A DNA stretch of 64,000 bases from NCBI RefSeq assembly GCF_027887165.1, contig NC_077233.1, positions 220,118,017 through 220,182,016 of the forward strand, given 5' to 3'. Shown piece after piece: positions 1 to 12,426 of the stretch; position 1 is the stretch's first letter; each line of letters begins with the position of its first letter. Source of the stretch: Monodelphis domestica (taxonomy: Eukaryota > Chordata > Mammalia > Didelphimorphia > Didelphidae). The notes beneath the pieces were generated by a model. The model did not search any database, was not told the DNA's origin, and was given only the letters and a program-made list of their open reading frames with translations. Position numbers and translations under genes: made by a program.

Positions 1-310
1 TTGGAAGAGACTTCAGAAGCTACCTAATCTTATCCCTTCTGGGTCACGGTGTGCTTATGTGATTTATCCAAGGCCACACAGGTAGTGTCAGAGGCAGGAC
101 TGGATGGATATCCTCTAACTCCAGACTTGGAACTCTTTCAACCATTCCCTACTTCCTCAGTTCATCCAATTCAGCCAGCAATGTGTGTCCAGCTGGGCTA
201 GGTGTTGGGATACAAAACCAAAAATATAATAGGCCGTGCTATTAGAGAAGCACATGGTCTAGCAAGAAAAAACAACATGCACAGATACTGTTATCTGTGA
301 AGTAGGTTAA

Positions 311-545
311 GAGGCAGCTAGTTGGCACAGGGGATAGAGGGCCAGGCCTAGAGTCAAGAAGAGGAGTCTTCCGGAGTTCAAACCCAGCCTGGGTGACTGT
401 GGACAAGTCTTTTAACCCTGTTTGCCTCAGTGTCCCCATCTGTCAAATAAGCTGGAGAAGGAACAGGCAAACCAGTCCAGTATCTTTGCCAAGAAAACCC
501 CAAATGGGGTTACAGAGATTCAGACAGGCCTAAACAACAACAATG
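311..545 (+). repeat. tRNA-derived SINE with BovB/RTE-type tail
   Basis: The 5' part reads like the tRNA-derived head (GGCAGCTAG...GGATAGAG), followed by the CORE-like TGTGACTGTGGACAAGTC block. The tail (GCTGGAGAAGGAA...CCAAGAAAACCCC) resembles the 3' end of BovB/RTE LINEs. It ends in a CAA-rich tract. This SINE type is typical of marsupials. Confidence 0.85.
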
Positions 546-802
546 AAATAGATAGGACTTAACTGGTCACCAGAAGCTTAGGAGGAGTTCCTGGAGAAGG
601 GGACACAAGCTGCACCTTAAAGGAGACAAGAGACTAAGGGGCAAAGTGAGGATCAGGATGCATTCTGGGATGAAGATGGATGACGGATGGCCCTGTAGGA
701 AGGACCACTGCACGTGTGAAAGGGAGGAGTGTGCAATAAAGCAGAAGGCGGGATGGAGCTGGAAGGGGAAGGCTTAGAATGCCACAGTAACTATGAAGCA
801 GG

Positions 803-862
803 TGCACAGTGAGGTGGCTCCATGGATTGAGAGCCAGACCTCAGGACAGGAGTTCAGGAAAG
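803..862 (+). repeat. SINE head fragment
   Basis: A short copy of the SINE tRNA-like head (GAGGTGGCTC...GAGAGCCAGACCT) ends about 60 bp before the splice acceptor of the first TMEM184A exon in the window. Confidence 0.6.
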
Positions 863-898
863 TGGGGATTGCTGTGGATTTTGTGGCAGGAAGAGTGA

Positions 899-1099
<201 letters not shown>

Positions 1100-1283
1100 T
1101 AAGGTGAGGTGGCTAACCTTCCTCTTCTGCATAGGAAGAAGGGACGTGACTCTGGAGGGAGAGTCACCAGGAAAATGCCCTCGAAAGTTATATATGCCCA
1201 GCACTTGGACAGGTAGTGGGGGGGGGGGGTGAGGGGGGTAGGGGAGGAATTGGAAAAGGTTTCCTTTTGGCAGGCAGTGGACT

Positions 1284-1390
1284 TTCTAGAAAAAGAATTG
1301 ATGGAGTCTGAATGCAGATTGAGAAATATTTTTTCACTTTATTTTTCTTTTTTTGGGGAGGAATGGTAACATGGCTAATATAGAATTATG
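1284..1390 (+). repeat. L1 3' UTR fragment
   Basis: The stretch GAATTGATGGAGTCTGAATG followed by TTTTTCACTTTATTTTTCTT and ATGGCTAATAT is a block that recurs near 35.7-35.9 kb. It resembles the 3' end of marsupial L1 elements. Confidence 0.6.
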
Positions 1391-1391
1391 C

Positions 1392-1598
1392 TTAAAAAAA
1401 AACAACAACCTCACTTTCTGTCTTAGAATCAATACTAAGTATCTGTTCCAAGGCAGAAAAGCAAAAGGGTTAGGCAATGGGGATTAAGTGACTTGCCCAG
1501 AGTTCCCATAGTTAGGAAGTATCTGAAGCCAGATATGAACCTAGGACCTCCCATTTCTGGGCCTGGCTCTCAATCCACTGAGCTACCCAGCTTCCCCC
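1392..1598 (-). repeat. SINE, reverse orientation
   Basis: The reverse-strand SINE signature is complete: TTCTGTCTTAGAATCAATAC, then GGCAATGGGGATTAAGTGAC, then CTCAATCCACTGAGCTACCC. Confidence 0.88.
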
Positions 1599-1751
1599 TC
1601 TTTATACCTTCTGAGGGCTGACAAACTCCAGATCAGGGCCTTGGAATAAATGTTAGATTATGGAAAGGAAGATCAACTCCATGCATTCTTTCAACACATA
1701 TTTACTGATTGCCTAATGGAGCTACGTTCATTGAGGAAAGATCCCAAATAA

Positions 1752-1918
1752 GGGGCAGCTGGTAATACAAGGGATAGAGAGCCAGGCCTGGATTCAGGAG
1801 GGCTTAAGTTCAAACCTGGCCTCAGACACTTCCTAACTGTGTGACCCTGGGCAAGTCACTTCATCCCGTCTGCATTGCTTAAGCCTGTCTTAGGACAGAA
1901 AGTGATGGTTTAAAGAAA
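1752..1918 (+). repeat. SINE, forward orientation
   Basis: It starts GGGGCAGCTGG, carries the GTGACCCTGGGCAAGTCACT block and ends in the TAGGACAGAAAGT...TTTAAA tail. Confidence 0.85.
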
Positions 1919-2120
1919 GAACAAGAAATCCCAAACTGTTGCTGCCCTAAAGGAGTTTGTAGTCTAGTAGAGAAGACTGGGGGAGGGGAGTAGATTATGA
2001 AGTAGAATGTGGTATGAGTGAAGAAGTGATATAAGTATATGAGTGTTATAAGAAGGGGAGGTCATTTCTGGCCATAATAATTAAAGGAGGCATTGAATTG
2101 TCTTTTTTAACTTCCCGAGA

Positions 2121-2270
2121 TTTTTTTTAACCCTTTGCCTTTGATCTTAGAATGCTTATTAAGTATTGGGTCCGAGTCAGAAGAGGGGTAACAGGTAGGC
2201 AGTGTAGTCACACAGGTAGGAAATATCTCATGTCAGATTTGAACCATCAAATGGGCCACCTAGCTGCCCC
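2121..2270 (-). repeat. SINE, reverse orientation, decayed
   Basis: A T-run is followed by TTAACCCTTTGCCTTTGATC, and the copy ends GGGCCACCTAGCTGCCCC. Confidence 0.78.
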
Positions 2271-2574
2271 TGAACTAAGTCTTATAAATTAAACAGGAGT
2301 TTCTTTTTTAAAAGATTTAAATTTTATTTTTATTGTCATGCAAAACACACTTCCATGTTGCTCATTGTTGTAAGAGCAACGTTAGACATCACCAAAACCC
2401 CGAAATAAAACCCTAAATACACTGATGTGGAAACGACACCAGTAGTTCTTTCTCTGGAGGTGGAGAGCATCCCCAGGTAGACAGGATTTTTATGCCATAC
2501 CAGGAAGTTGGTAAAGGCGACCAAAGATGAATGTATAGACACTGGGGTGGGGTGGGGGGAGGGTCAATGCATGC

Positions 2575-2597
2575 TTGTGTGTGTGTGTGTGTGTGTG
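2575..2597. repeat. (TG)n microsatellite
   Basis: About eleven TG units, visible directly. Confidence 0.9.
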
Positions 2598-2639
2598 CAC
2601 ACTCGAGCGCGCCCTTGGGTATGAATGTGACTTGATCCA

Positions 2640-3326
2640 ATGAATTTGGAAAGCAATGTGGAATCATCCTAAGAAGTTTATTAAAATGTCACATACCCAT
2701 GAGTTCAGACATCCTCTTGCTAAGGTGTACACTAAGGAGACCAAAGACAAAACAGAGGGGCCCATATAGGTACCAAAATAGACGTAGCAGTGCTTTTTGG
2801 TGGTGGGAAAGAGCTGTAAACAAAGCAGATGGTCATCGAGTAGGGGAATGACTAAACAAGCTGTGGTACCTGAATGTAATGGAAACGTTCTATGCTGTAA
2901 GAAATGATGAATGTGATGACTACAGAGAAGAATGGAAAGATTTATATGAACTGATACAGAGAAGTAAACAGAGCCAGGAAAATTACATACACAAGAACTA
3001 GAAATATTACTAGAAATTAAAAAAAAAAAGGAAATTGAATACTGTGTAATTGGAATGACTAAGAAGCTTGGTCTTAAAGTTAAGAAAACATGTCTCCATC
3101 CCTTCTTTTCAGAGATGGGGACTGTAGCTGTAGAATAATCTGCATAGCATCAAACTTGGATATTTATTGACTGGTTGTGCTGAACAACTTTTTTCTTTCT
3201 CTTCTTTTTAATTTTTGTTTTAAGATATGATTTGCCATAAAGATGAGAGGAAGGGAGAGGATATATTCATAAGTGATGGTAATTAGGAGATATCAACAAA
3301 CATGTTTAATTAAAAAATAAAAGAAA
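2640..3326 (+). repeat. L1 ORF2 3' end and 3' UTR
   Basis: The + strand frame near 2850-2990 reads like the C-terminus of L1 ORF2 (LNKLWYL-type, then a decayed MEYYCAVRNDE-like motif). A TA-rich 3' UTR ending in AATTAAAAAATAAA follows. The motif differs from the [10 protein letters not shown] version in the minus-strand L1 at 3640-4665, so these appear to be two lineages. Confidence 0.7.
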
Positions 3327-3327
3327 G

Positions 3328-3506
3328 GGGCAGCTGGGTAGCTCAGTGAATTGAGACGGGAGGTCCTAGGTTCAAACCTGGCCTCAGACACTTCTCAGCT
3401 GTGTGACCCTGGGCAAGTCACTTGACCCCCATGGCCTAGCCCTTACTGCTTTTCTGCCTTTGGCTCTAAGATGGAAGGTATGGGCTTAAAAAACAAACAA
3501 ACAAAC
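3328..3506 (+). repeat. SINE with target-site duplication
   Basis: This is a full-length forward SINE (GGGCAGCTGGGTAGCTCAGTG...TAAGATGGAAGGTATGGG, CAAA-rich tail). The 13-bp direct repeat AAATAAAAGAAAG at 3315-3327 and 3507-3519 flanks it, as expected for L1-driven insertion. Confidence 0.9.
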
Positions 3507-3639
3507 AAATAAAAGAAAGATGGGAAGGAGTTCAACTTGTAGAGAGAGGTGAAGAAAATAGAGAACAGTATGATACCTGGAAGGGCAGATCCATAACTAG
3601 GGTAGGGAGAACAGAACTTTGGTCAGAGTATTGAAAAAA

Positions 3640-4665
3640 TTTTTTAAACATTATTTTATTTGGTCATTTTCATACATTATTCATTGGAAACAGAGATCAT
3701 TTTCTTTTCTTCCCCCTCCTCCCACCACCCCTCCTCTAGCTGACTGGGGTATCCACTGGGTATCACATGTGTCCTTGCTCTGAACCCAATTCCTTGTTGT
3801 TGGTATTTGCATTAGGGTGCTCATTTATTGTCTCTCCTGAATCTTATTTCCTCAATCCCTGTAGTCAAGCAATTGCCTTTCCTTGGTGTTTTTACTCCCA
3901 CAGTTTGTCCTCTGCTTGAGGATAGTGTTTTTTTCTCATAGATCCCTGCAGATTGTTCAGGGACATTGCATTGACACTAATGGAGAAGTCCATTACCTTC
4001 GATTGTACCACAATGTATCAGTCTCTGTGTACAGTGTTTTCCTGGTTCTGCTCCTTTCACTCTGCATCACTTCCTGGAGGTTGTTCTAGTCTCCATGGAA
4101 TCCCTCCACTTTATTATTCATTTTAGCACAATAGTATTCCATCACCAACAGATACCACAATTTGTTTAGCCATTCTCCAATTGAAGGGCATCCCCTCATT
4201 TTCCAATTTTTTGCCACCACAGAGAGCACAGCTATGAATATTCTTGTACAAGTCTTTTTCCTTATTATCTCTTTGGGGTACAAACCCAGCAGTGCTATGG
4301 CTGGGTCAAAGGGTAGATATTCTTTTATCACCCTTTGGGCATAGTTCCAAATTGCCCTCCAGAATGGCTGGATCAATTCACAACTCCACCAGCAATGAAT
4401 TAGTGTCCCCACTTTGCCACATCCCCTCCAGCATTCATTACTTTCCTTTGCTGTCATGTTAGCCAATCTGCTAGGTGTGAGGTGATACCTCAGAGTTGTT
4501 TTGATTTACATCTCTCTGATTATAAGAGATGTAGAACACTTTTTCATGTGCTTATTAATAGTTTTGATTTCTTTGGCTGAAAACTGCCTATTCATGTCCC
4601 TTGCCCATTTTTCAATTGGAGAATGGCTTGATTTATTGAAATTTTGAGGATGTCAATAGTATTGA
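3640..4665 (-). repeat. L1 fragment: ORF2 C-terminus and 3' UTR
   Basis: The minus strand has an open frame at 4086-4466 with [26 protein letters not shown] and [16 protein letters not shown], hallmarks of the C-terminal part of L1 ORF2. The 3' UTR, with TTTGGTCATTT and a C-rich block on the + strand, lies at the low-coordinate end. The copy is 5'-truncated and is not a functional element. Confidence 0.9.
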
Positions 4666-4934
4666 CTCAGGAAACAGTTCTTTTAGCAACAACTACATCC
4701 TGACCCAGTCTTCCCCCTCCATCCCCAACAGTATCCCAACTGCCTGTAGGTTAAAAACACTCCATATCCTGGTGTCCCTGATGAACTTTCTTCTATATCC
4801 TAGAACTCTATCACACCACACACTCACCAATCACCCTCCCTTGTCCCAGGTGTAAAAATTCCTAGTTTTAAATTTGTACCAGAAAGGCCATTCCAAATGA
4901 AATGAAGAGATTTCAGTTTCAATTATGGAAATAA

Positions 4935-5303
<369 letters not shown>

Positions 5304-6112
5304 TAGTGTTGGGACCTCCCAGTTTGTACATGGCATGACTGACATGCATGTACTATCAAGCTCTAGAACCAGGATGCAAAGACAAAATTGTTGCTCTCTG
5401 GGCTTTTGGCCTCCTTATCTGGAAAATCTTGGACCCATTTTATCTGGGGCTGGATGGAGTTGAGATTGGACAGCAGTGAATCTCACAGCTGGTCCAGGAA
5501 GCAGAAAATGGGAATTAGAGCCGGAACTTCATTTGTAGCAAATGATCATTGGATTTCATCCTAGAAATTATTTTAGAGGTCATTTAATCCCAAACTCCTC
5601 ATTTTACAGTTATGGAATCTATAGCCCCAAAGGTTAAATTTACAGAGGTGACAGAAACAGGATTCAAACCTAGTTCCTCTTACTCTTTGAGGTACTATGC
5701 CACAGTGGGTAAGGATTGGCATTTAAGCCAGGGAAACCTGAGTTCAAGTGCCACTTCTGATGCTGTATACTGGCTGTATAAGCCTGGAAAATAACCTAAC
5801 TTTTCAGTGCTCTACCCAAATTCTCTAAGATTGGAAGTTGTAGAGAAGGTGCCCAACCTGCAGGGGTAGAGGGAGTTTCCTCATCCAAGAATTCACTTTG
5901 TTGATGAAATCAGAGGTCTGTTTCCTATCCCTATTTCTTGATTCCAAATCCAATTGTTTGTTTTTTCTACCACACCAAATCCTGACAGAGAGATGCAGCG
6001 AAGGAACCTAGCTCAAAGGCTAATGACCCTGATGGCTGGAATGAAAGGGAAGATGGGAGGTCCCAATTGGAATTGCCTTAGACAAGGATCTTGATTAATA
6101 ATTATTATTTTT

Positions 6113-6303
6113 TTAATAACCCTTACTTTCTTCTGGTTTAGAATCAGCACTAGGTGTTGGTTCTAAGGCAGAAGAACATTATAAGAGATAGGCAGGAGAA
6201 GTTAAGTGACTTGTCCAGGGTCACACAGCTAGGAAGTATTGAACCCAGCACCTCCCATCTCTGGGCCTGGTTCTCTATCCACTGAGCCACCTAGTTGCCC
6301 TGC
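6113..6303 (-). repeat. SINE, reverse orientation
   Basis: TAACCCTTACTTTCTTCTGG, then GTTAAGTGACTTGTCCAGGG, then CCACTGAGCCACCTAGTTGC. Confidence 0.88.
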
Positions 6304-6859
6304 CCCATAAGTCGTAATTCTTATGTCTGTGGATCATTTCTACCAAATGGGAAGGAAAACAGCTAAGGGAAAGGAAGGAGTTGCTTGTTTAAACTTCATT
6401 GAAGTGCTTCTTTGTTTGTTTGTTTTTGAGTTTTTTTCTATTAAAAATCCCAAGCAAATAATTGCTTTGGCCCAGAACCACAAGTATAGAGATAGTCCTA
6501 TTTTGGACAGGAATGTAGCAAGAGCCAAACTCACAGAACACTTGAGTAAGGAAAGGGGTGGATAGGGTCCTTCTGGGTCACACTTAGAGAGATGCCTCTT
6601 CAGAAGAGCTTGTTTAAAAAAAAAGATTATGTACAAAGGCTGGAGACCAGCTGAGCTGCTCCGTCTCCCATCCATTCAGAAGAGGAGGTAATGAGCTCAA
6701 ATTGTAGTCAGAGGGTTTTCAAGAAGTTATGGCGCTTTCAGAATTGCAAGCGTTGTTATTAAGTCACTGGACTGGGTTGGCCCAAGGGGGAAGAAGTTCA
6801 TTTATATGGTTCTCACAACAACTCAGTGAAATAAATATGACACTACTGTCCTTATTTTA

Positions 6860-7020
6860 CATGTAGTAATAGCTAGCCAGCCATCTCTGACTCTTGCTAG
6901 CTGTGTGACCAAAGGCCAATCATTTTAGCCACCCCGAGACTCAGTTTGCTTATCTGTAAAACAAGTATATCTGTAATACCTTTCTCACTAGGTTAAGAAG
7001 CTCAAATGAAAATTTGGGTA
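6860..7020 (+). repeat. MIR-like SINE
   Basis: CTAGCTGTGTGACC, CTCAGTTTGCTTATCTGTAA and a downstream AAATGAAAAT block match the MIR core and 3' end. Confidence 0.7.
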
Positions 7021-7024
7021 GCGC

Positions 7025-7076
7025 TTGACACACTCTAGAACTCTATGAAATTGACACACTCTAGAACTCTATGAAA
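7025..7076. repeat. Perfect 26-bp tandem duplication
   Basis: The unit beginning TTGACACACTCTAGAACTCT occurs twice in direct succession (7025-7050 and 7051-7076) with no mismatch. Confidence 0.95.
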
Positions 7077-7499
7077 ATGCCAATTATCATTATCTTTTAG
7101 AGTAAAATAAGACTTTCAACCATTTGAGATTGGTTCAGAGATAGGGAGCTGGACCAGGAGACAGAGGACTGCCACTGTGCCCTTTCCAGACCCAGAAACA
7201 AAATCAGTGACTTTATAAGTTAGAAAGGACCTCAGCAGCCATCCAGTCCAAACTGTCCCCACAAAGCTGTCATAGCGTAATATGTGACAATCTCTGAAGA
7301 CCCCTAATTGAACTGGGATCAGAGGACCTGGGCTGCAATTGATGCTTAGTCTCAAATCTTTTAAATGCTCTGCACCTCAGGTCCTCCATTTGGGAAATGA
7401 GAGGGACTAGATGGCCTCTAAGTTTGTGAGCCTATTATTCTACCACCTTCTAAGGCAAGGCAATTCCACTTTGGGACAGTTCTAATTGTGTGTGTCTAT

Positions 7500-7672
7500 T
7501 TTTTTTTTTTTAATCCTCAGTCTTGGAGTCAATACTATGTATTGGATCCAAAGTAGAAGAGTGGCAAGGGCTAGACAATGGGGGTTAAGTGACTTGCCCA
7601 GGGTCACACAGCTGGAAGTGTCTGAGGCCAGTTTTGACCCCAGGACCTCTTGGCCCTAGGCTGGGCTCTCAA
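7500..7672 (-). repeat. SINE, reverse orientation, head truncated
   Basis: It begins with a T-run and TCTTGGAGTCAATACTATGT, has GGGTTAAGTGACTTGCCCAG, and breaks off after GGGCTCTCAATTC. It ends about 90 bp before the last TMEM184A exon. Confidence 0.85.
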
Positions 7673-7732
7673 TTCTAATTGTAAGGATGTTTTTCCAGAC
7701 TGTGGGAGGGCACCTCTACCCCCTCATGTTAG

Positions 7733-8005
<273 letters not shown>

Positions 8006-9890
8006 AGGAGTCTTCAAGGGAGCAAGGACTTCAGACCCAGGGAGAGCCTTCCAGGGACTTCCCTTTAGCTCAAGGAGCTGCTCTTGGACAGTAGTCAACA
8101 TACCCCAAGTTCATGTGAACTGTGGGGGAGAGGGTGGTGATCCTCCCCCCCCCCCATCCCTTCTAACAACTCAACCTGATTGTTCTAAGAACCAGTCCTG
8201 AATATGGGAGAGGAAGAACATGAAACTACTCAGGAGCTATTCTTTTCCAAGACTAGTTCCATCCTACTGTGACCATGGAGCCTGCAGTCCTTCTCTGTTC
8301 TCATATCTGACCAACTCTCCCAAAGAGCAGATTCTTTCAGTGATCTACACTGTGCTTCCCTGATGAGCTGCTTTGGCACAGAGCTTTACTGGGGTCAGTG
8401 TCTTTATCAGGAAGCCAAGAGAGACCCACACTTTCCTTTACATTCATTATTTAGCTCCTAGTGGGTTCCAGGAACTGAGCTAAGTGCTGAGTATACAAAG
8501 ACCAAAATGACACCGTTTTTAACACCCACAAGGAACTTACATTCTTCTTCATAAAAGGACCTCTGATTTTTAATAGGGAGTCTAAGAACTGGGGTACCTC
8601 TAAGCTGATCTGATTTCTCTCTATGTGAGAGCAAGACTCCACCTTTGATCCAGAGATCCCAACGTGGGATCTTTTGCTTGGCCACTTTCTTGGGAGAGTT
8701 ACAGGTGGCAGCAGGAGAGGAAAGGAGAAGAATCTGTGGGGTACCCTAAATTTAGGGTGATGCTAGGACTTTCTCACATGCCGGAAGCAGGATTACCCAG
8801 AAGCCAGTGGGCTTGGAAGATATTTTTCAAAGTTCCACCCCCAGCTACCACCAAGAACTAAACCATGGTGAGGGACTGCATGAGCCAAGCAAGGAGCTTT
8901 GGATTGGGATTAGTCCTAGGTGCCACCCAAGACTTGTTCCATCTCCACATCCTGAAGTGGACTGAACCAGGAACCCAGACCTCAAATGCATGAGCAAGAG
9001 AGGGAGGGCTGTCCCAACTAGAGGTTTGTATCTCCTGGAGATCTATTGCCTTCTACAAGATGAACCTGTCTAGATCTGCCTAAAAGCAGAACCACAGGTG
9101 AATCAAGAACCCATTCCTGCTGCTTTTGAGCTGTATAAACAGATGTAGCAGGAAGCAGGAAGGAAGGGGGAGAAAACTTGTTTGGGATCAACCAATTCAG
9201 TTCAGTTTCAACTCAACACCACAAGTATTTTACTAAGTGCTTATGGGATACAAAGACAGAAATGAAAAAACAGCACCTGCCCTCAAGGAACTTCCATTCT
9301 ACTGGGGGATAAATACAAGTAAACAAGAAGGTGGGATAGGTGGGGGAAAGAATAAGCACTAACCACTAGGCTTCCAAAGCCAGTAGTGGCACTCATGAGC
9401 CAGGGATCCTAAGAAACTGGGTCCCAAGTGATGGGGGAGAGGGCAACTTACGCCAAGGTGTAGAGGAGGCAGGGGGGAGAATGGAGCGCAGGATGGGCAA
9501 ATAGATGTTCCCAGATGTGGGTGCTGGGGACCTAGAACTATCCCCTGGACAGATGCCTCTACTCCGGGTGCATTTAGGGAGGATTAAAAACAAAACCCAG
9601 AACCGGAGCCCTTTCTCTTCCTGTCCCCAAAGGCGGACAGACTTCTGGCCAACGTTAATATTGGGGTGCTGGGGGGATTGGTAAGTGATGGGGAAGTGAG
9701 CGTGAGGGAACAGGCTTTTGAATTCTGTTCTAAAGACTGGGCAACCCCTAAATGGCAACGATCCGGTGAAATCTCCCTCGCCAGTCGCCAGCTTGGGAAT
9801 CCTGGGGTGCTTCCTAGCCTGCTCTCCTTTCCCAGCTGAGGAGCGAAAGAAATGCCCCTCGAGTCACTAGCTTCTAAGTGATGGCTTTTA
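8006..9890 (+). other. TMEM184A 3' UTR and downstream, end not placed
   Basis: The start of this stretch must be 3' UTR. I find no AATAAA close to the stop. An ATTAAA lies near 9584 and an AATAAA near 10970. A C-run lies at about 8143-8154. Segments near 8450-8545 and 9195-9330 (CTAAGTGCT...TACAAAGA...CTCAAGGAACTT) look like an ancient mammalian repeat. No other gene is seen. Confidence 0.6.
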
Positions 9891-9899
9891 TTTACCTAT

Positions 9900-11000
9900 C
9901 AATCATTCCCCGCCCCTCCCCCCCAGTCGATTCCTCGGTTTAGGAAAACGTCCCGTGGGGGGTCAGAGGGGGTGGGGGAGAAGTCCGGGAATTCTCTTCG
10001 GCCACCCCCTCCCCTGGTTTTCCCCAGTCCTCTGCCGGCGGCCGGGCGCGGGGAGGCGCTCCCAGCCCGAGAGGCAGCCCCACCTCCCCTTTACTCCGCG
10101 ATAGTTTGGGGAGGTGATCTCATTTTCTTCCTATAAGGTCATTCGGAGGCCAGAGACTGTTATCCCTTTTTAATTGGGAGAAAACCGAACCCTCAGAACC
10201 GGTTCTGAGCAGTGCCCAAGGCCACCCCCGGTGAAGGGCCGGAGGGGAGGGGAAACGAGAGTGGCAGTGCGAGCGGATTAGGAGCGGACCCCTGGGACTA
10301 CCTGGAGGCTAGAGAGTTCTCCGGGCTGCTTCTCAAATTCTTTAGGTCAGTGTCAGTTTTCGGGTCAGAGTTAGTCGAAGCGGAAATGACAGTCTCGAGA
10401 GCAAAGAACTCCGATTCCCAGGGGCACCCGGGGGAGTGGGAATCCACCCTGCTCCGTTCCCGAAGCAGCCGGCCGGTCCCCACCCCTCCCCCACTCCAGG
10501 CCGGCCCCCTCGCGTACCGACAGCCGGACTCGGAGATAAGAGACTTTCTGCTCAGCCTCTCTGCTCCGCCGCCTGGGAAAGTCATTCCCTTATCGCGGCA
10601 TGTCCGCAGTCGCCGGCGGCCAGCCGGGGAGTCTGCCCTTCCCTCTCCCTCTCGGGTGGGACCGCACCCATGTTTCTGCTTCCCTGATCCCAAGATCGGC
10701 AGAGGGGAGACGCCGTGCCCCAAAGTCTACCAGCCAAGTCGGGCGGGCTTCTGTCCGAGACCCCGCCGGACACGAAACGTTCAGGGGCCGGAAAGGCAAC
10801 AGGAAAGAAAGACCGGTCCGCGCGGTCCTCTCATCCCGAGGCGGCAAGAATGGCAGCAGGTGCCGCGGGAAACGCTGGTCTTCCGCAGTTCCCCAGGAGC
10901 CGGGTCCTTCGGAGGCGGGGAGGGGGGGCTTTAGCTCAGTTCGCCGAATACCTTTCCTTGGAGAGGATGCAATAAAACCCCTTTTCTGAGGTGGAATGGG
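9900..11000. promoter_or_regulatory. Orphan CpG island between convergent genes
   Basis: About 1.1 kb is GC-rich and dense in CpG (for example 10030-10070, 10500-10620 and 10700-10930), set in CpG-poor flanks. It is downstream of both genes, so it is not the known promoter of either. It contains AGATAAG at 10534-10540 and weaker GATAA cores near 10157 and 10589. Another AGATAA lies at 11293-11298. Long overlapping open frames on both strands here are expected from high GC and show no recognisable domain. It could be an unannotated promoter or an enhancer. Confidence 0.65.
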
Positions 11001-11119
11001 GGCGGGCCCTGCTGTATTAGGCAAATGAAACCTCTGGGCTTTGGAAAAGGCTCTGGGCCTAGACTAAGGGGACTCGTGTTCCGAAGGTGACCCTGAATCG
11101 TTGTCCCTGGAAGGCCTGG

Positions 11120-11280
11120 GTGGAAAGATGTTTGAAATTTGCTGGGCAAGTCACTGAATCCATCCCAGCCTCAGTTTCCTCGTCTGTAAAATGGGGATAA
11201 GAGCACTTAACTTACAGGGCTGTCATGAGGGACAAGTGAGATATCACGTTGTAGATCTTAAAGCCATACAGAGGGGCCCG
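11120..11280 (+). repeat. MIR-like SINE
   Basis: GGGCAAGTCACTGAATCC, CCTCAGTTTCCTCGTCTGTA and AAATGGGGATAAGAGC are MIR-type blocks. Confidence 0.75.
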
Positions 11281-12016
11281 TTAGTATTATTTAGATAACC
11301 TAAAATGGAACCAAACTGGCTCTGCGTCAGCCCCAGACACTGAGCCCCCAATTCACCCATGTGTGTTGAATACCACAGGTTTGTCTCAAAAGGAAGTGTG
11401 GCCTAGGAGGGGGTCTCTTTCATTTCCTCTAGCCATCTTGGCTTTGCTCTTGGGGGAAAGAGAAAGTAAGGCCCTATTTTAAGTCTGGTGCCCCTAAGCT
11501 GTCAATGGCTAAACCCCTAGTTGCTCTGAATCTTGCTACTGGGAGGTAGTGAGAGGGGTTCTGGAGGGGCCCAGGAGGCCCAAGCTGGCTCATCTATAAG
11601 AGGAGGGGGCAGGCCCGATACCTGCTAAAGCCCCTTCTACCTGGGTTGTTCCATGAGCCTTTATCCAAGGCACTGAGGTAGAACTTCGGCTAAGTCATTA
11701 ACTGGATGTTTTCCCCTCCTTAGTTTCTTTTGTGTTTCTAAACCCGATCTGAGGTGTCCAGCAGCCTGTAGGCCCTCTCTCTCAGCATTCCCAAAGGGGG
11801 CCTGAACTGTAGTTGATGGAATTGGGAGATGTTGAACACAGTGAATAAAAATAAAATAAAACAGTCGTGTCTTCCTCTTGCTATGTGGCCTACAGGCATC
11901 TTCTTGCCCCATTTGGCAGTCCCTGTTTTGGGATGAGTATGACCCTGTTACATTAGATGATTTCCAAGGTTGACTCAAGCTCAAGGATCCCATGATTCTA
12001 TTAGAGGAGCCTCCCC

Positions 12017-12189
12017 AGGGGCAGCAGGGTGGTTCAGTGGATAGAGTACGGGATTTGAGAATGGGAGGTCCTGGCCTCAGATTCTGCCTTACCAGGTGAT
12101 CTTGGCAAGTCATTTAACTCCAATTGCCTTAAGCTTACTTAGAATCAACTCATACTATCATTTCTTAGACAGAAGGTAAGGATTCAAAA
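12017..12189 (+). repeat. SINE, forward orientation
   Basis: GGGGCAGCAGGGTGGTTCAG at the head and TTAGACAGAAGGTAAGG at the tail. Confidence 0.85.
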
Positions 12190-12255
12190 CAAAATCAAGC
12201 TGTTTCCCAAATTCTTACTCTCAACTTAGTTAAGCACATGACAAAGATGGAGTTT

Positions 12256-12426
12256 GGGGTTCTCTTTGTTAAACCCGTACCTTTGCTTTGGAATCAGTAA
12301 TAAATATTGAAGCCAAAGAGCAGTAAGGGCTAGGCAATTGGGGTGAAGTAATTTGCTCAAGGTCTCATGGCTGGAAAATCTGCCTCCAGACTTGGTGCTC
12401 TATCCACAAGCCACCTAGCTGTCCCC
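12256..12426 (-). repeat. SINE, reverse, with target-site duplication
   Basis: This reverse SINE ends CCACCTAGCTGTCCCC. It is flanked by the 12-bp direct repeat AAGATGGAGTTT at 12244-12255 and 12427-12438. Confidence 0.9.

Noticed and set aside
311..545. tRNA-like A and B box sequences in the SINEs as possible tRNA genes
   Set aside because: They belong to SINE heads repeated dozens of times. No copy shows a full cloverleaf.
4086..4466. A 126-residue protein-like frame
   Set aside because: It is the C-terminus of L1 ORF2 in a truncated element, not a host gene.
10212..10934. A 240-codon open frame in the GC-rich island
   Set aside because: Long frames overlap it on both strands, as expected in GC-rich DNA with few stops. 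It has no recognisable domain and no splice or conservation evidence.
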